NCBI GenBank assembly: GCA_946566685.1
Contig: CAMNXA010000001.1
Span: 62,001-126,000 of the forward strand
Length of the DNA stretch: 64,000 nucleotides
Reading direction: 5' to 3'
Source: an uncultured Lachnospiraceae bacterium
Lineage (GTDB): Bacteria; Bacillota; Clostridia; Lachnospirales; Lachnospiraceae
Shown here: positions 18,123-26,689 of the stretch, in pieces
Numbering within the stretch: the first letter of the stretch is position 1
How the letters are laid out: the number at the start of each line of letters is the position of its first letter
Program-made: the position numbers and the translations under genes
Notes under the pieces: generated by a model
The model's input: only the letters and a program-made list of their open reading frames with translations
Database searches by the model: none
Told to the model about the DNA's origin: nothing

Positions 18123-19375
18123 GTCCGCCCCCGTTCCGGGATCTCTTTGCCCCAATTTTCCAGCCAAAGGACGGAACCCATCATCATAAGCAGATAATTT
18201 CTCCCGATATAAACGGAAATCAAATGCGCCTCCACCACTGTATACACCGCAAAGGCCACAAACAGCACCAGCCCGCAGGCATCCTTTCTTCTGGCAAACT
18301 GCCACAGAAGCGCCAGACAGGCGGCCACATACAAGATGCCCGGAATCACGCCATACCGATAAAAAAGTTTGATCCACCCCATATCAAAATAATAACTCAT
18401 GTTATTTTCTTTAGAAAACAGGGACCAGGTTTGAATCATGCCGTTTTTTTCCCACGAATCCGTGAGGCTGACAATCCGGCCGCTGATATGGCGGTCTATC
18501 TTCCCCAGCAGAACAATATGGGAATTATCCCTGGGATTTTCATAGAAAAATTCATTCCACTGGGCCTCCCGCACCCTCTGGGCACAGACTGCCGCATCCA
18601 CCGAAAAGCCGATGCACAGGGCAAATACCAGGAAACCGCAGACATAAGCTGCTTTCTTTTCCCGCAGGGGTTTACACAAAGACATCACCAGGGCGCCGCC
18701 GATAAAAGCCATCGTGATGAGCATACTGGTCTTGGAGCCCGTCAGCTGATAAACGCCCACATTCAACAGCATCAATAACAGGTAAATATACCATTTTAAG
18801 CTGGCAAACCAGACATAAACGCCCAGCGCCGTCACCATAAGAAGCATACAGGAAAGCGCGTTCGGATGCCCCATACCCAGGGTATAGCGGGTTTCTACAG
18901 CCGCTTCCTCTCCTATATAGCGGGTCTCCTCCGCCGACTCCCGGCCATAAGCCTGTGTCAGGCTGATGTCACCGTAAATTCCCGTTACAGACAGCAGTAC
19001 GATGAGCAGACAGCCCGCCAGGGTCACACAGAAGGTATACCGCAGCATCTGCCGCAGGGGAATATCCTTGCAGGCCGCCACAAAAGTCACGATTCGAATG
19101 ATATCATTGGCTCCCGTGACCCGATAGGAGATAAATCCCAGCGCCTCAAAGGCAAAAAGAAGTGCCCACTCCTTCCAATCATACTTCGTGAGCAGGACTT
19201 TGGCCGCGAAAAGAAGGAAGGTTATCCGAAACAGATAGCCTTCTATGGGATTGGTATAGTTACTCTTGTCGATAATGACCACCAGAAGTTCGATGGTTAG
19301 CCCGGCATAAAAAAGAAGCCAGGGAATACGACTTTCCTCTCTCAAACGCCTGTACAATGTCCACACTTTATTCAC
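18119..19375 (-). CDS. Wzy-like O-antigen polymerase
   Basis: A polytopic membrane protein of about 418 residues. Between helices it has TLGMGHPNALSCML, a hallmark loop of Wzy/O-antigen-polymerase proteins in Firmicutes, and a long extracytoplasmic loop (about residues 255-325) after the middle helices. A GTG start at 19375 is chosen because GGGAGGGC lies directly upstream and the codon overlaps the GT17 stop (GTGA). It probably joins repeat units made by the surrounding transferases (GT17, GT4, GT2, GT2, GT11). It is one of at least two Wzy-like proteins with the GHPN or THPN loop in the window. Confidence 0.8.
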   Translation of the reverse strand: MNKVWTLYRRLREESRIPWLLFYAGLTIELLVVIIDKSNYTNPIEGYLFRITFLLFAAKVLLTKYDWKEWALLFAFEALGFISYRVTGANDIIRIVTFVAACKDIPLRQMLRYTFCVTLAGCLLIVLLSVTGIYGDISLTQAYGRESAEETRYIGEEAAVETRYTLGMGHPNALSCMLLMVTALGVYVWFASLKWYIYLLLMLLNVGVYQLTGSKTSMLITMAFIGGALVMSLCKPLREKKAAYVCGFLVFALCIGFSVDAAVCAQRVREAQWNEFFYENPRDNSHIVLLGKIDRHISGRIVSLTDSWEKNGMIQTWSLFSKENNMSYYFDMGWIKLFYRYGVIPGILYVAACLALLWQFARRKDACGLVLFVAFAVYTVVEAHLISVYIGRNYLLMMMGSVLWLENWGKEIPERGRT

Positions 19376-20319
19376 GCCCTCCCATGCAGCGCCCTGGCCG
19401 CCATGCCATGCAGGCTTCTTAATACCTGCATGCAGGCGAGCTTTGTCTTCTTCCATAAAATGCCCATTTTTCCTACTCTGGGAGCCATCAGGAACGCATA
19501 CTCCTCCTGGTGTTCCCGTAAGTACAACGGGTAAGTCTCATCTATTTCTACCCGTTTAAACTGTGCATTGCGCCCGAAAATATCCTCTCCGCATAGCAGC
19601 CTGTCTACCGCCTCATTTAAATATCGATTGTTATTATATTCCTGATGCGCCGCCGCCTGTACTTTGACTCCGATCCTTTTGGCCACATCCCGCTCTCCAT
19701 CGCCGCCCATATAGCCAAAATGCCAGCCTCCGTCCGCGATCCGCACACTCCTTACATCTGTGGGGGATACCTCCCGCAGATACACGATCCCTTCCGGGGG
19801 CAGACTGCCAAAGTTGCAGACCTTCGTACCCAGCCACTGCTTCTTCTCTACCCCGGGAAACTCCCCTGTGATGGACAGCAGATTCCCGGAAATCTCCTCC
19901 ATATTCAGAAAACAATAGAACATTCTCTGGGCCAGGTGATATATCTTGCCCGCATCAAAATGCTCTATCACCTGCAAAAGGGTATCCGGATTCGGAATCT
20001 CGTCCACATCGCTGAAAATAATGATATCCTCCGGCTTGCAGTCCGAAAGTGCCCGGATCAACTGATTTTTCTGATATTTATCCCGTTCGTGGGTGGTTAC
20101 GCCGCTCCTGGGGGAGTCCGTCACTGCCACATAGCGGATCTTGTCTTTGAATTTATCAAAAAGCTGCCGGTTTTTAGCAAATATCATCTCTTTGCCTTCC
20201 CCGGAAAAAGTAACGGAGGATTCTTCCAGAACAAAATAATCCACGTAAGGATCCAGAATCTCCATCCGCAGTTTTAGAATATCCAATTCATTAAAAAATG
20301 GAATACAGTCAAATATCAT
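19372..20319 (-). CDS. GT17-family glycosyltransferase
   Basis: The 315-residue protein opens with MIFDCIPFFNELDILKLRME and continues through VLEESSVTFSG, DIIIFSDVDEIPNPDTL (DVDE at 104-107, probable metal site) and GWHFGYMGG. This pattern is the GT17 family, whose best known members are eukaryotic beta-1,4-N-acetylglucosaminyltransferases (MGAT3). Bacterial members occur in capsule and polysaccharide loci. The family suggests, without proving, a beta-1,4-GlcNAc-type transfer. RBS GGCGGAG precedes the ATG. The 68-base gap after the upstream DUF5672 gene shows no clear promoter. Confidence 0.85.
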   Translation of the reverse strand: MIFDCIPFFNELDILKLRMEILDPYVDYFVLEESSVTFSGEGKEMIFAKNRQLFDKFKDKIRYVAVTDSPRSGVTTHERDKYQKNQLIRALSDCKPEDIIIFSDVDEIPNPDTLLQVIEHFDAGKIYHLAQRMFYCFLNMEEISGNLLSITGEFPGVEKKQWLGTKVCNFGSLPPEGIVYLREVSPTDVRSVRIADGGWHFGYMGGDGERDVAKRIGVKVQAAAHQEYNNNRYLNEAVDRLLCGEDIFGRNAQFKRVEIDETYPLYLREHQEEYAFLMAPRVGKMGILWKKTKLACMQVLRSLHGMAARALHGRA

Positions 20320-20387
20320 AGTCTACTCCGCCTATTTTCTTACCTTAAAACGCACAAAATCTATCCTTTCAACATACCTGTCATCTT

Positions 20388-21164
20388 CTAGCGCCGCCAT
20401 CTTCTCCAGAACAAAAACGGCCGAATAATATCCTTACACTTCTGCCACCTAACCTTCCAGGGATTCTCAAAATGAGGGTACTGCTCATTCCTGCCCCGCC
20501 ATTTATGGAAGAGGAACGGCGCTTCCACATCCATGATCTCCGGAATCATATGCTCGTGTCCGAAATACTTTGCCACCTCAATCGGCGCAAACCGCATACC
20601 GGCCTCCTCAATCAGATTTTTATATTTGCAGCATAAAAAGATATCCTCGTTATAGTTGTCATCCTCCGTCTTTTCCCATTTTAAATGGGCCTTTTCGGGA
20701 AAATCCAAAAGTTTCTTACTGCGGATCGACACGCTGTTACCCACCCGGCAGAGTTCCCCTTTCGCATCCCGGTAGCTATAATCGTTCTGAGGAAGCGGCC
20801 AGGGAGATCCGATGAAATCGTAATCCAGGAATTCCTCCCGCCAGCTCTCCGGATGAACCACAAAACCGTCCGCATGGACAATGAGTGCATAGTCCGTGTG
20901 GATGTGTCTGCCCAGTTCATACACCATTTTGTAGTTAAACTTATCTATATTATCCAGTTTCGTTGTGTGGGAATAGCGAATCGCTCGGGGCAGTGTCAGA
21001 GGCTTTCTGTGGGTGATCAACACCACATCCCCGAAATCAATCCCCCGCATGCTGTATTCCAGCGCATGAATCGTCTCATAAATATCCACACTGGTCATCG
21101 CCGCCAGCGTCACATTTGGCAAATTCAGTTTTGACTGCTTTGTCTGTGCTTCCTCTCTCATCAT
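20388..21164 (-). CDS. DUF5672-family protein, probable glycosyltransferase
   Basis: About 258 residues. The core reads VHADGFVVHPESWREEFLDY then DFIGSPWPLP, GNSVSIRSKKLLDFP and EDIFLC. These are the conserved blocks I associate with DUF5672, a GT-A-like family often found in capsule loci. The HADG segment occupies the DxD-like position. The chain ends in a strongly basic tail rich in Trp and Arg that may contact the membrane. The ATG at 21164 follows GAGGGTC; the frame extends to a TTG at 21173 that overlaps the upstream stop. No specific sugar can be proposed. Confidence 0.72.
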   Translation of the reverse strand: MMREEAQTKQSKLNLPNVTLAAMTSVDIYETIHALEYSMRGIDFGDVVLITHRKPLTLPRAIRYSHTTKLDNIDKFNYKMVYELGRHIHTDYALIVHADGFVVHPESWREEFLDYDFIGSPWPLPQNDYSYRDAKGELCRVGNSVSIRSKKLLDFPEKAHLKWEKTEDDNYNEDIFLCCKYKNLIEEAGMRFAPIEVAKYFGHEHMIPEIMDVEAPFLFHKWRGRNEQYPHFENPWKVRWQKCKDIIRPFLFWRRWRR

Positions 21165-21169
21165 GACCC

Positions 21170-22711
21170 TCAATCCAAATCTTTCACTTTCACATAGTCC
21201 TTATGATAATACCTCGTTACAGCCAGATTCAGCCAGTTGCCCGGATCTGTGGACAGATCCTCGAAGTCAAACAGGGCCGGTTTGGCGCTGTAAGGAGCAA
21301 GTTCTACCTCGGTAACCCCTTCATCCATATAAATCTCATGCCGTTCCATGGCCTCCGCATAAAAAGTCTGCGCATCCCCGTTGAACAGGGAACGCGTAGC
21401 CGAAATGGCTGTGTACGTATTTTTATCAGCGGTAAACACCCAGACGATCAATACCAGAAGCACACAGACTGCCGTCATCCGTTTCCCTGCCCGCTCCAGG
21501 AAACTGCCGAATGCATCCGCCGCCTTCTCTTCTCTCTGCCGGTGACTGAAATATCCAAGCCAATAGGCTGTGGTCATAAATAACCCCAGATAATATACCA
21601 TCTGAATGATATTATCTACTCTGGAGAGCCCCACCATACCTACCGCATAAAGGGTCGGGGTAAACATGGCGGAGAGTACGCAATAGACGCCCGCCGTCAC
21701 CCACACGGGATGGGCAAATGTCCTGTCGGAAGCTTTCATGATCTTCCACAAAACGGGCAGAACTGCCAGCCAGACCAGTATCACAAAAGCCGGCGTCCAG
21801 CGGATGATAAAGACCATGGTATGATAAAAGGACAAAAGTACCGACAAAACGGGGGAATACCCTACGGAAGGATCCAGCGTACTTCTCTCCAGATTTCCCG
21901 GTGCTATGACATTGCACAAAAACCCGGCGCTCCCTGTCACCAGAGGCAGACAGACCGTCCATATCTTCCGGCGGTTTCTGACAATGGCATACAGCAGGAG
22001 AAACACCAGCAGAATTTCCGCCTGCAAGCCTGTGATCAGATTGCCGCCGCCCACGATCACTGCCAGCACAGCGGCCGTGACACTGCAAAGTATCTCACCT
22101 TTTCTGCTTTCCGCCCACAGAGCCCCCGATACCGCTGTCAGCATAAAGAACCAAAGCGATTGCATCAAAATATAATGTGTGGAGCCATTGTACCAGTAAA
22201 TTCCCTCAAAGGGAGCCTCCAACACCTGATAAAACATAAACAGCAACAGCAGGACCACAAACGAAGCCTCCGCCCTTTCCGCCCCCAGCCATTTTGTGAG
22301 GATATGCCGTCCCAGTATGAAGGTGGACGTGGCAAACATACCGATCATAAGAATCGGCACCACCCAGGCAATCTCATACTGAAAATTCATAGGGCATAAC
22401 GCCATCAGGAAACAGGAAATATAGGTGCCCTGCCAGTTCTGATAAAATTCCATGTTCTGCCGCCAGGCTGTCTGCACGGATTCCAGATAGGAGCCCGTAG
22501 CCACCCACGTGTCGTGCACCTGTCGGCCGTAATCATAGTCATCGATACACATGACATTATATTTGCCCAACAAAAGCAGCGGAATCAGGGAAACAATAAG
22601 CAAAAGGGCGGCACACACCACCATCTGCCGGGGTGTCACACGTTCCAGAAAAGCTGCGGCTTTCTCAGAAACCATCTTATTTACTTTTCCATGCATCTTT
22701 TCATTATTCAT
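21170..22711 (-). CDS. DUF6056-like polytopic membrane protein, paralogue A
   Basis: A 513-residue membrane protein with about 11-12 helices. After the first helix it has CIDDYDYGRQVHDTW and, further on, YQNWQGTYISCFLMAL, a pattern of acidic residues facing the outside that recalls GT-C transferases. The C-terminal soluble tail ends in GNWLNLAVTRYYHKDYV. The same blocks (DDYTHG, DWQGTY, GWVNVAVAEYYHKNSV) occur in the protein at 37674, so the two are paralogues. The assignment to DUF6056 is by recognition. A lipid-linked-sugar-dependent transferase role is possible but not shown. RBS AAAGGAAAAGG precedes the ATG. Confidence 0.65.
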   Translation of the reverse strand: MNNEKMHGKVNKMVSEKAAAFLERVTPRQMVVCAALLLIVSLIPLLLLGKYNVMCIDDYDYGRQVHDTWVATGSYLESVQTAWRQNMEFYQNWQGTYISCFLMALCPMNFQYEIAWVVPILMIGMFATSTFILGRHILTKWLGAERAEASFVVLLLLFMFYQVLEAPFEGIYWYNGSTHYILMQSLWFFMLTAVSGALWAESRKGEILCSVTAAVLAVIVGGGNLITGLQAEILLVFLLLYAIVRNRRKIWTVCLPLVTGSAGFLCNVIAPGNLERSTLDPSVGYSPVLSVLLSFYHTMVFIIRWTPAFVILVWLAVLPVLWKIMKASDRTFAHPVWVTAGVYCVLSAMFTPTLYAVGMVGLSRVDNIIQMVYYLGLFMTTAYWLGYFSHRQREEKAADAFGSFLERAGKRMTAVCVLLVLIVWVFTADKNTYTAISATRSLFNGDAQTFYAEAMERHEIYMDEGVTEVELAPYSAKPALFDFEDLSTDPGNWLNLAVTRYYHKDYVKVKDLD

Positions 22712-22789
22712 ATAAAACCTTTTCCTTTATCCTGATTCCCCGCCCCACTGCTATCCTTCCATTTGCTGTACTGCATACTTCCTCAACGG

Positions 22790-22863
22790 CTTTCAGTGAA
22801 CCAGTCTCTTTATTCTTCTCTCCACAACTTTCAGGGTATCAGTCTCTTTATTCTTCTCTCCAC
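22790..22863 (-). repeat. Two-copy 38-base tandem repeat at the 3' end of the GT11-like gene
   Basis: A 24-base core (22802-22825 and 22840-22863) is identical in both copies. A second identical block of 7 bases (CTTTCAG on the plus strand at 22790-22796 and 22828-22834) gives a 38-base period with a few mismatches in between. The second copy encodes the last residues and stop codon of the GT11-like protein. The first copy lies in the following 119-base gap. This looks like a small tandem duplication of the gene end, and no function is evident. Confidence 0.8.
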
Positions 22864-23865
22864 CCCTCTGGCAATCTTGCACACATAGGCTTTTTTATAG
22901 ACATACCAGGCATGAGCCTGCATCATCTTAAGCTGTGCCCCTTCCGGACGGACATTCAGCTTCCGGTATCTGGCCGAAGTCTGCTTGTAACGCTGCAATT
23001 CCTCCCGGCATTCTTCGGCGGTAAACAGCCTGCCCTTCCTGTCCATATAATGGAAGAGGCTGTAAATATTCTGTTCCGAAGCCCAATAGCCGTCAGACAC
23101 ATTGTGTCTTGCCCAGTATTTCGGGGCAATGGCAAATTTTAAGGTCTCGCTGGTATGCGCGGGCAGACAGGCAAAAGAAGAATTGGAGAGCAATAAATAA
23201 TGGGCGTTCTTTAATGTCACATAATCCTTGCCAATGTCAAAATGATGCGCCTCGATGCCCGGCAGCATCTTCTGTGCCGTCTCTACATCGTCCGTGATGA
23301 TCACAAACTCCATATCGGGACGGATCTTCTTCATCTCCTCCATCCCGTGAAGCCAGTATCTGCGGTTGATCAAAAGTTCCGGGCTTCCCGTGTACTCCCC
23401 GCCCCGCATATTGATAACACAGAGATTCTCCCGGCTGTATTCATAGGATTCATATTCCGGCTTCACCTTAAGCCACTGCCTTACCTGGGGAAGATATTTA
23501 ACAAAATAGGACTCATCCTGCATATTTCCATAAATCAGTGTATTGTCTTCCACCTGGTGTATCCCAGGATCCGCTCCCGCCACATAACAGCCATGCATCA
23601 GGTCATGTTTGGAATTGCCAACAAAAATCCTGTCTTCCACATCATGATACACTTGGAAATTTTTCTTTTCTTCCTCCGTAATCACGTGTCCCAGGTCCAC
23701 ATCCATGAAGTACATGCCCCGATCACTGTGAATGTTGACCGCAAACCGCTCCTGTCCCGCGGTGCCGAACTCATAACCATTTTCCAACGCCATGGCTCTC
23801 GCCGTCACATAACAGAACAACTGATTGCCCAGCCCCTGTCCGTTGATAAACTCTGTTCCTACCAT
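22831..23865 (-). CDS. GT11-related glycosyltransferase-like protein with altered donor motif
   Basis: The 344-residue protein starts with the GT11-like block INGQGLGNQLFCYVTARAMA. It also has LLLSNSSFACLPAHTS near the C-terminus, where GT11 proteins have a SNSSFSWW-like block. The usual HxRRGDY donor motif is replaced by VINMRGGEYTG, so the donor or the activity may differ. It lies between the PglK-like transporter and the DUF6056-like gene. RBS AGGACAG precedes the ATG. The stop codon lies inside a short tandem repeat. Confidence 0.7.
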   Translation of the reverse strand: MVGTEFINGQGLGNQLFCYVTARAMALENGYEFGTAGQERFAVNIHSDRGMYFMDVDLGHVITEEEKKNFQVYHDVEDRIFVGNSKHDLMHGCYVAGADPGIHQVEDNTLIYGNMQDESYFVKYLPQVRQWLKVKPEYESYEYSRENLCVINMRGGEYTGSPELLINRRYWLHGMEEMKKIRPDMEFVIITDDVETAQKMLPGIEAHHFDIGKDYVTLKNAHYLLLSNSSFACLPAHTSETLKFAIAPKYWARHNVSDGYWASEQNIYSLFHYMDRKGRLFTAEECREELQRYKQTSARYRKLNVRPEGAQLKMMQAHAWYVYKKAYVCKIARGVERRIKRLIP

Positions 23866-23934
23866 CTGTCCTGGGTATTTCCTTTCCTGAAAGTAAATTT
23901 GCTTCGCGGCCTCGAATAAGCAAAGACTTGTTGC

Positions 23935-25731
23935 TCACAGTGCCGTCTCCGTAATCTTGCCATTCTCTACTTTATAGATCACATCACACTTGGCAATGGT
24001 GTTGAGCCTGTGGGCAATAATGACCATGGTCTTCTTCCCGTGGAAGCTGTTGACCGCCTCCATCACAGCCTGCTCCGTATCCCCATCCAGGGCCGATGTG
24101 GCCTCATCAAAGACCAGAATCTCCGGATTATGATAGAGCGCCCTAGCAATTCCCAAACGCTGTCTCTGTCCGCCGGAAATTCTGACACCTCTGTCACCTA
24201 TGGTAGTCTCAAGCCCTTCCGGCAATTCCTCCACGAAACTTTTGAGCTGCGCTTCCTCCAGCACTTCCCAGATCCTATTATCGTCAATTTTGTCCGCATC
24301 GATGCCGAAAGCGATATTGTCCCTGATAGACTCGTCAATCAAGTAAATGGACTGCGGAATATAGCCGATCCTGCTGAGCCAGGAAGCATAATTGTCAAAA
24401 ATATTCCGACCGTCACAGGTAATACTGCCCTCCTGCACATGCAAAAGTCCCAGCAGAATATCCACAATCGTAGACTTACCCGCACCGGAAGGCCCCATGA
24501 TTCCCACCGACTGCCCCTTCTTCACTTCCATATGGGCGTCTGTGAAAATCGGCTTATCTGTATTCGGATACGTAAAGCTGATGTGATCCAGCACAATCTT
24601 ATCCGTCAGTTCCAGCGGCTGCTTCCTCTCCTCTTCGCCGCCGACTAATCCCGTCACGCTGCCATTCACGTCCAGTTTCATGTTCTCTGTCAGATTATCA
24701 TACAGATAATCCAGACAGGGCTGGGAATAGGCAATCTCTGAAAGATAGGTATTGATGCGGTTGGTAGCCGGCATCACCCGTACCGCCGCCACCGCAAATG
24801 CCATCAACTGCTGGAACAGCGCAGAGATATCGCCGCCCTTCGTCATATAAATCATAATAAACGATAGCACCGCCACGATAAAGACTGTCTCTATCAACAG
24901 CCTCGGCGTGTTGTTCATGACCGCATAATTTCTCGCCACATTTGCACCAATCGCGCCACTCTCATAGTAGTTGCGCACAAAAAACTCTTCCCGGTGCAGT
25001 ACCTTCACGTCCTTCAGACCGTAGATGGACTGAATCCTCCATTTGGCGATTCTGGACTGAATAGCCTGGTTCTTGCGCCCGATCGCATTTAACCGGGGCT
25101 TTAATATCTTGGTAATGATCAGTGTCATCCCCAAAAAGACCACACCGCAAAATACTGTCATGGCAGGACTCGCCACCAACAGCACAATACAGATGGAGAC
25201 CGCCACCACAATCTCCGTGATCATCTGAATCGTTACCAGAATCAACTGGAAGGCGTTAGGGATATCGCTGTCTGTCAGTCGAAACACCGTAGGAATATCG
25301 GCTCCCAGATATTCCTCGTAGGGCCTGTTCAGAAATTCCCGCATCACGCGGCTGATCATCCGATTTCGGTTCCGGGTTACAAAAGTGTTCTGCACATAGG
25401 TCTGCAACAGGAGATAGAGATTCTTCACAATGAACAGTGCGATCATCGTTCCCAGCATCAACATGATCAGTTCTCTGCCGGACGCTATCTTTATAGGAAG
25501 AAACTCCAAAATCATGGACACATACCGGTTCTGTATAAAAAACTTCGGTTCCATAATAGCCTGCATTACCGGTACCATGATAGATACGCTCAATGTTTCC
25601 AGCACGCCGCCGATCAGGATCATCACCGCAAGCCCGGCAAGCTGCAAGCGTTGTCTCTTGTCAAAAAGATATGCTATTTTCTTTATTAAGCTTACCTGCT
25701 CCTGCTTTTCTTCTTTGATCGCATCACTCAT
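23935..25731 (-). CDS. ABC transporter, fused permease/ATPase (PglK/MsbA-like lipid-linked glycan flippase)
   Basis: The 598-residue half-transporter has six N-terminal helices (about 30-330) and a C-terminal nucleotide-binding domain. Visible ATPase motifs are GPSGAGKST (Walker A), YIPQSIYLID (Q-loop), SGGQRQRLG (signature), EILVFDEATSALD (Walker B) and IIAHRL (H-loop). The opening LAGLAVMILIGGVLETLSVS is typical of PglK-like proteins, which flip lipid-linked oligosaccharides. It is coupled by ATGA overlap to the upstream GT11 gene. Because a Wzx gene lies at 5228, the window has two flippase types. It probably serves the product started by the PglC-like enzyme, but that link is inference. 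Confidence 0.85.
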   Translation of the reverse strand: MSDAIKEEKQEQVSLIKKIAYLFDKRQRLQLAGLAVMILIGGVLETLSVSIMVPVMQAIMEPKFFIQNRYVSMILEFLPIKIASGRELIMLMLGTMIALFIVKNLYLLLQTYVQNTFVTRNRNRMISRVMREFLNRPYEEYLGADIPTVFRLTDSDIPNAFQLILVTIQMITEIVVAVSICIVLLVASPAMTVFCGVVFLGMTLIITKILKPRLNAIGRKNQAIQSRIAKWRIQSIYGLKDVKVLHREEFFVRNYYESGAIGANVARNYAVMNNTPRLLIETVFIVAVLSFIMIYMTKGGDISALFQQLMAFAVAAVRVMPATNRINTYLSEIAYSQPCLDYLYDNLTENMKLDVNGSVTGLVGGEEERKQPLELTDKIVLDHISFTYPNTDKPIFTDAHMEVKKGQSVGIMGPSGAGKSTIVDILLGLLHVQEGSITCDGRNIFDNYASWLSRIGYIPQSIYLIDESIRDNIAFGIDADKIDDNRIWEVLEEAQLKSFVEELPEGLETTIGDRGVRISGGQRQRLGIARALYHNPEILVFDEATSALDGDTEQAVMEAVNSFHGKKTMVIIAHRLNTIAKCDVIYKVENGKITETAL

Positions 25732-26678
25732 ATCGTTAGTTTCCTTCCGTATCCGTCATCCTGCCCGGCCACCGTGACTTTCTGCATGTCTTCCCTGTAA
25801 ACATCCTGGCAATCCCAACCATTCAGCCACTTGGACGGCGCCAGGATCGTTTTATGCGGATTTTTATTCAGATAAGATGCCCACCAGCTGTAACTGCTGT
25901 TGGCAAGAATATTGTGCTTACATTTACTCATCAGGGCAAACTCCTGATGATCACAGCCCTCCGGCAGATCCACCACCGTCACATCCGTGGACGGGTAATC
26001 TGCAAACCGCATCTTCGCCCATTCTTTATCATTGGTAAAAAGGAAAAACCGGCATCCCGGATACTGCTCCCGCATCCGCCGCATCGCTTCCTTATAATAT
26101 GCTTCCGTACAGATACCGCCAAAAAGCGCCTGATTCTCCGGTGTCAGATAATCTCCCCTGCGGATATGCAGGCTGACAGACTGTGTATCCGTTATCTCCC
26201 GCAAATATGCCTGCACCCTGACCTGTCGTTCTGAGCATCCTTCCATCAGCGCGGCCTCTTCTCCCTGGGGCGCGAGCAGCTTATCCACATCAAAGGCAGC
26301 CCTCACCTGATCTTCCACTGCTGCAAAATACTTCTCTGTCTGCCAATAGCCCTCCAGATAGATATCATCCCAGGTAAAGATTTCCGGCCGAAACCGCTTG
26401 TCCTCCTCAAAATACGACTTCCGCTTCCTGCCAAACAGCTTTCTTTTGACCCTGTGCCAGAAGAGAAGGGAGGCATCCAGCATTTTCTCTATCACCTTGG
26501 GATCCGCCTTTTCATAAGTAATCCCAAAAGCCGAAAGCGCCGGATCACGTTTGGCATCCTCCACAAACCCTGCTACATCATCAATCTTTACATCCTTATT
26601 CAAATTCTGAAATTGCAGATACAGGGCATACTGAAACATCTGATTGCCCAGCCCGCCTATCAACTGTATGATTACCAT
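25728..26678 (-). CDS. GT11-family alpha-1,2-fucosyltransferase-like protein
   Basis: The 316-residue protein has MVIIQLIGGLGNQMFQYALY at its start, SVSLHIRRGDYL (171-178) and KCKHNILANSSYSWWASYL, all GT11 hallmarks. The family transfers L-fucose from GDP-fucose in alpha-1,2 linkage. The start is set at 26678, where GGAGAATTT precedes the ATG. The longer frame (from 26771) runs back into the upstream GT2 gene and is rejected. The product resembles that of 13984-14892 in overall plan. Confidence 0.87.
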   Translation of the reverse strand: MVIIQLIGGLGNQMFQYALYLQFQNLNKDVKIDDVAGFVEDAKRDPALSAFGITYEKADPKVIEKMLDASLLFWHRVKRKLFGRKRKSYFEEDKRFRPEIFTWDDIYLEGYWQTEKYFAAVEDQVRAAFDVDKLLAPQGEEAALMEGCSERQVRVQAYLREITDTQSVSLHIRRGDYLTPENQALFGGICTEAYYKEAMRRMREQYPGCRFFLFTNDKEWAKMRFADYPSTDVTVVDLPEGCDHQEFALMSKCKHNILANSSYSWWASYLNKNPHKTILAPSKWLNGWDCQDVYREDMQKVTVAGQDDGYGRKLTI

Positions 26679-26689
26679 AAATTCTCCGA

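Noticed and set aside
18123-18377. An 85-residue N-terminal extension of the GT4 protein at 17076
   Set aside because: It overlaps the Wzy-like gene in another frame and has no conserved sequence. The ATG pair at 18122/18119 with a ribosome site fits the family start.
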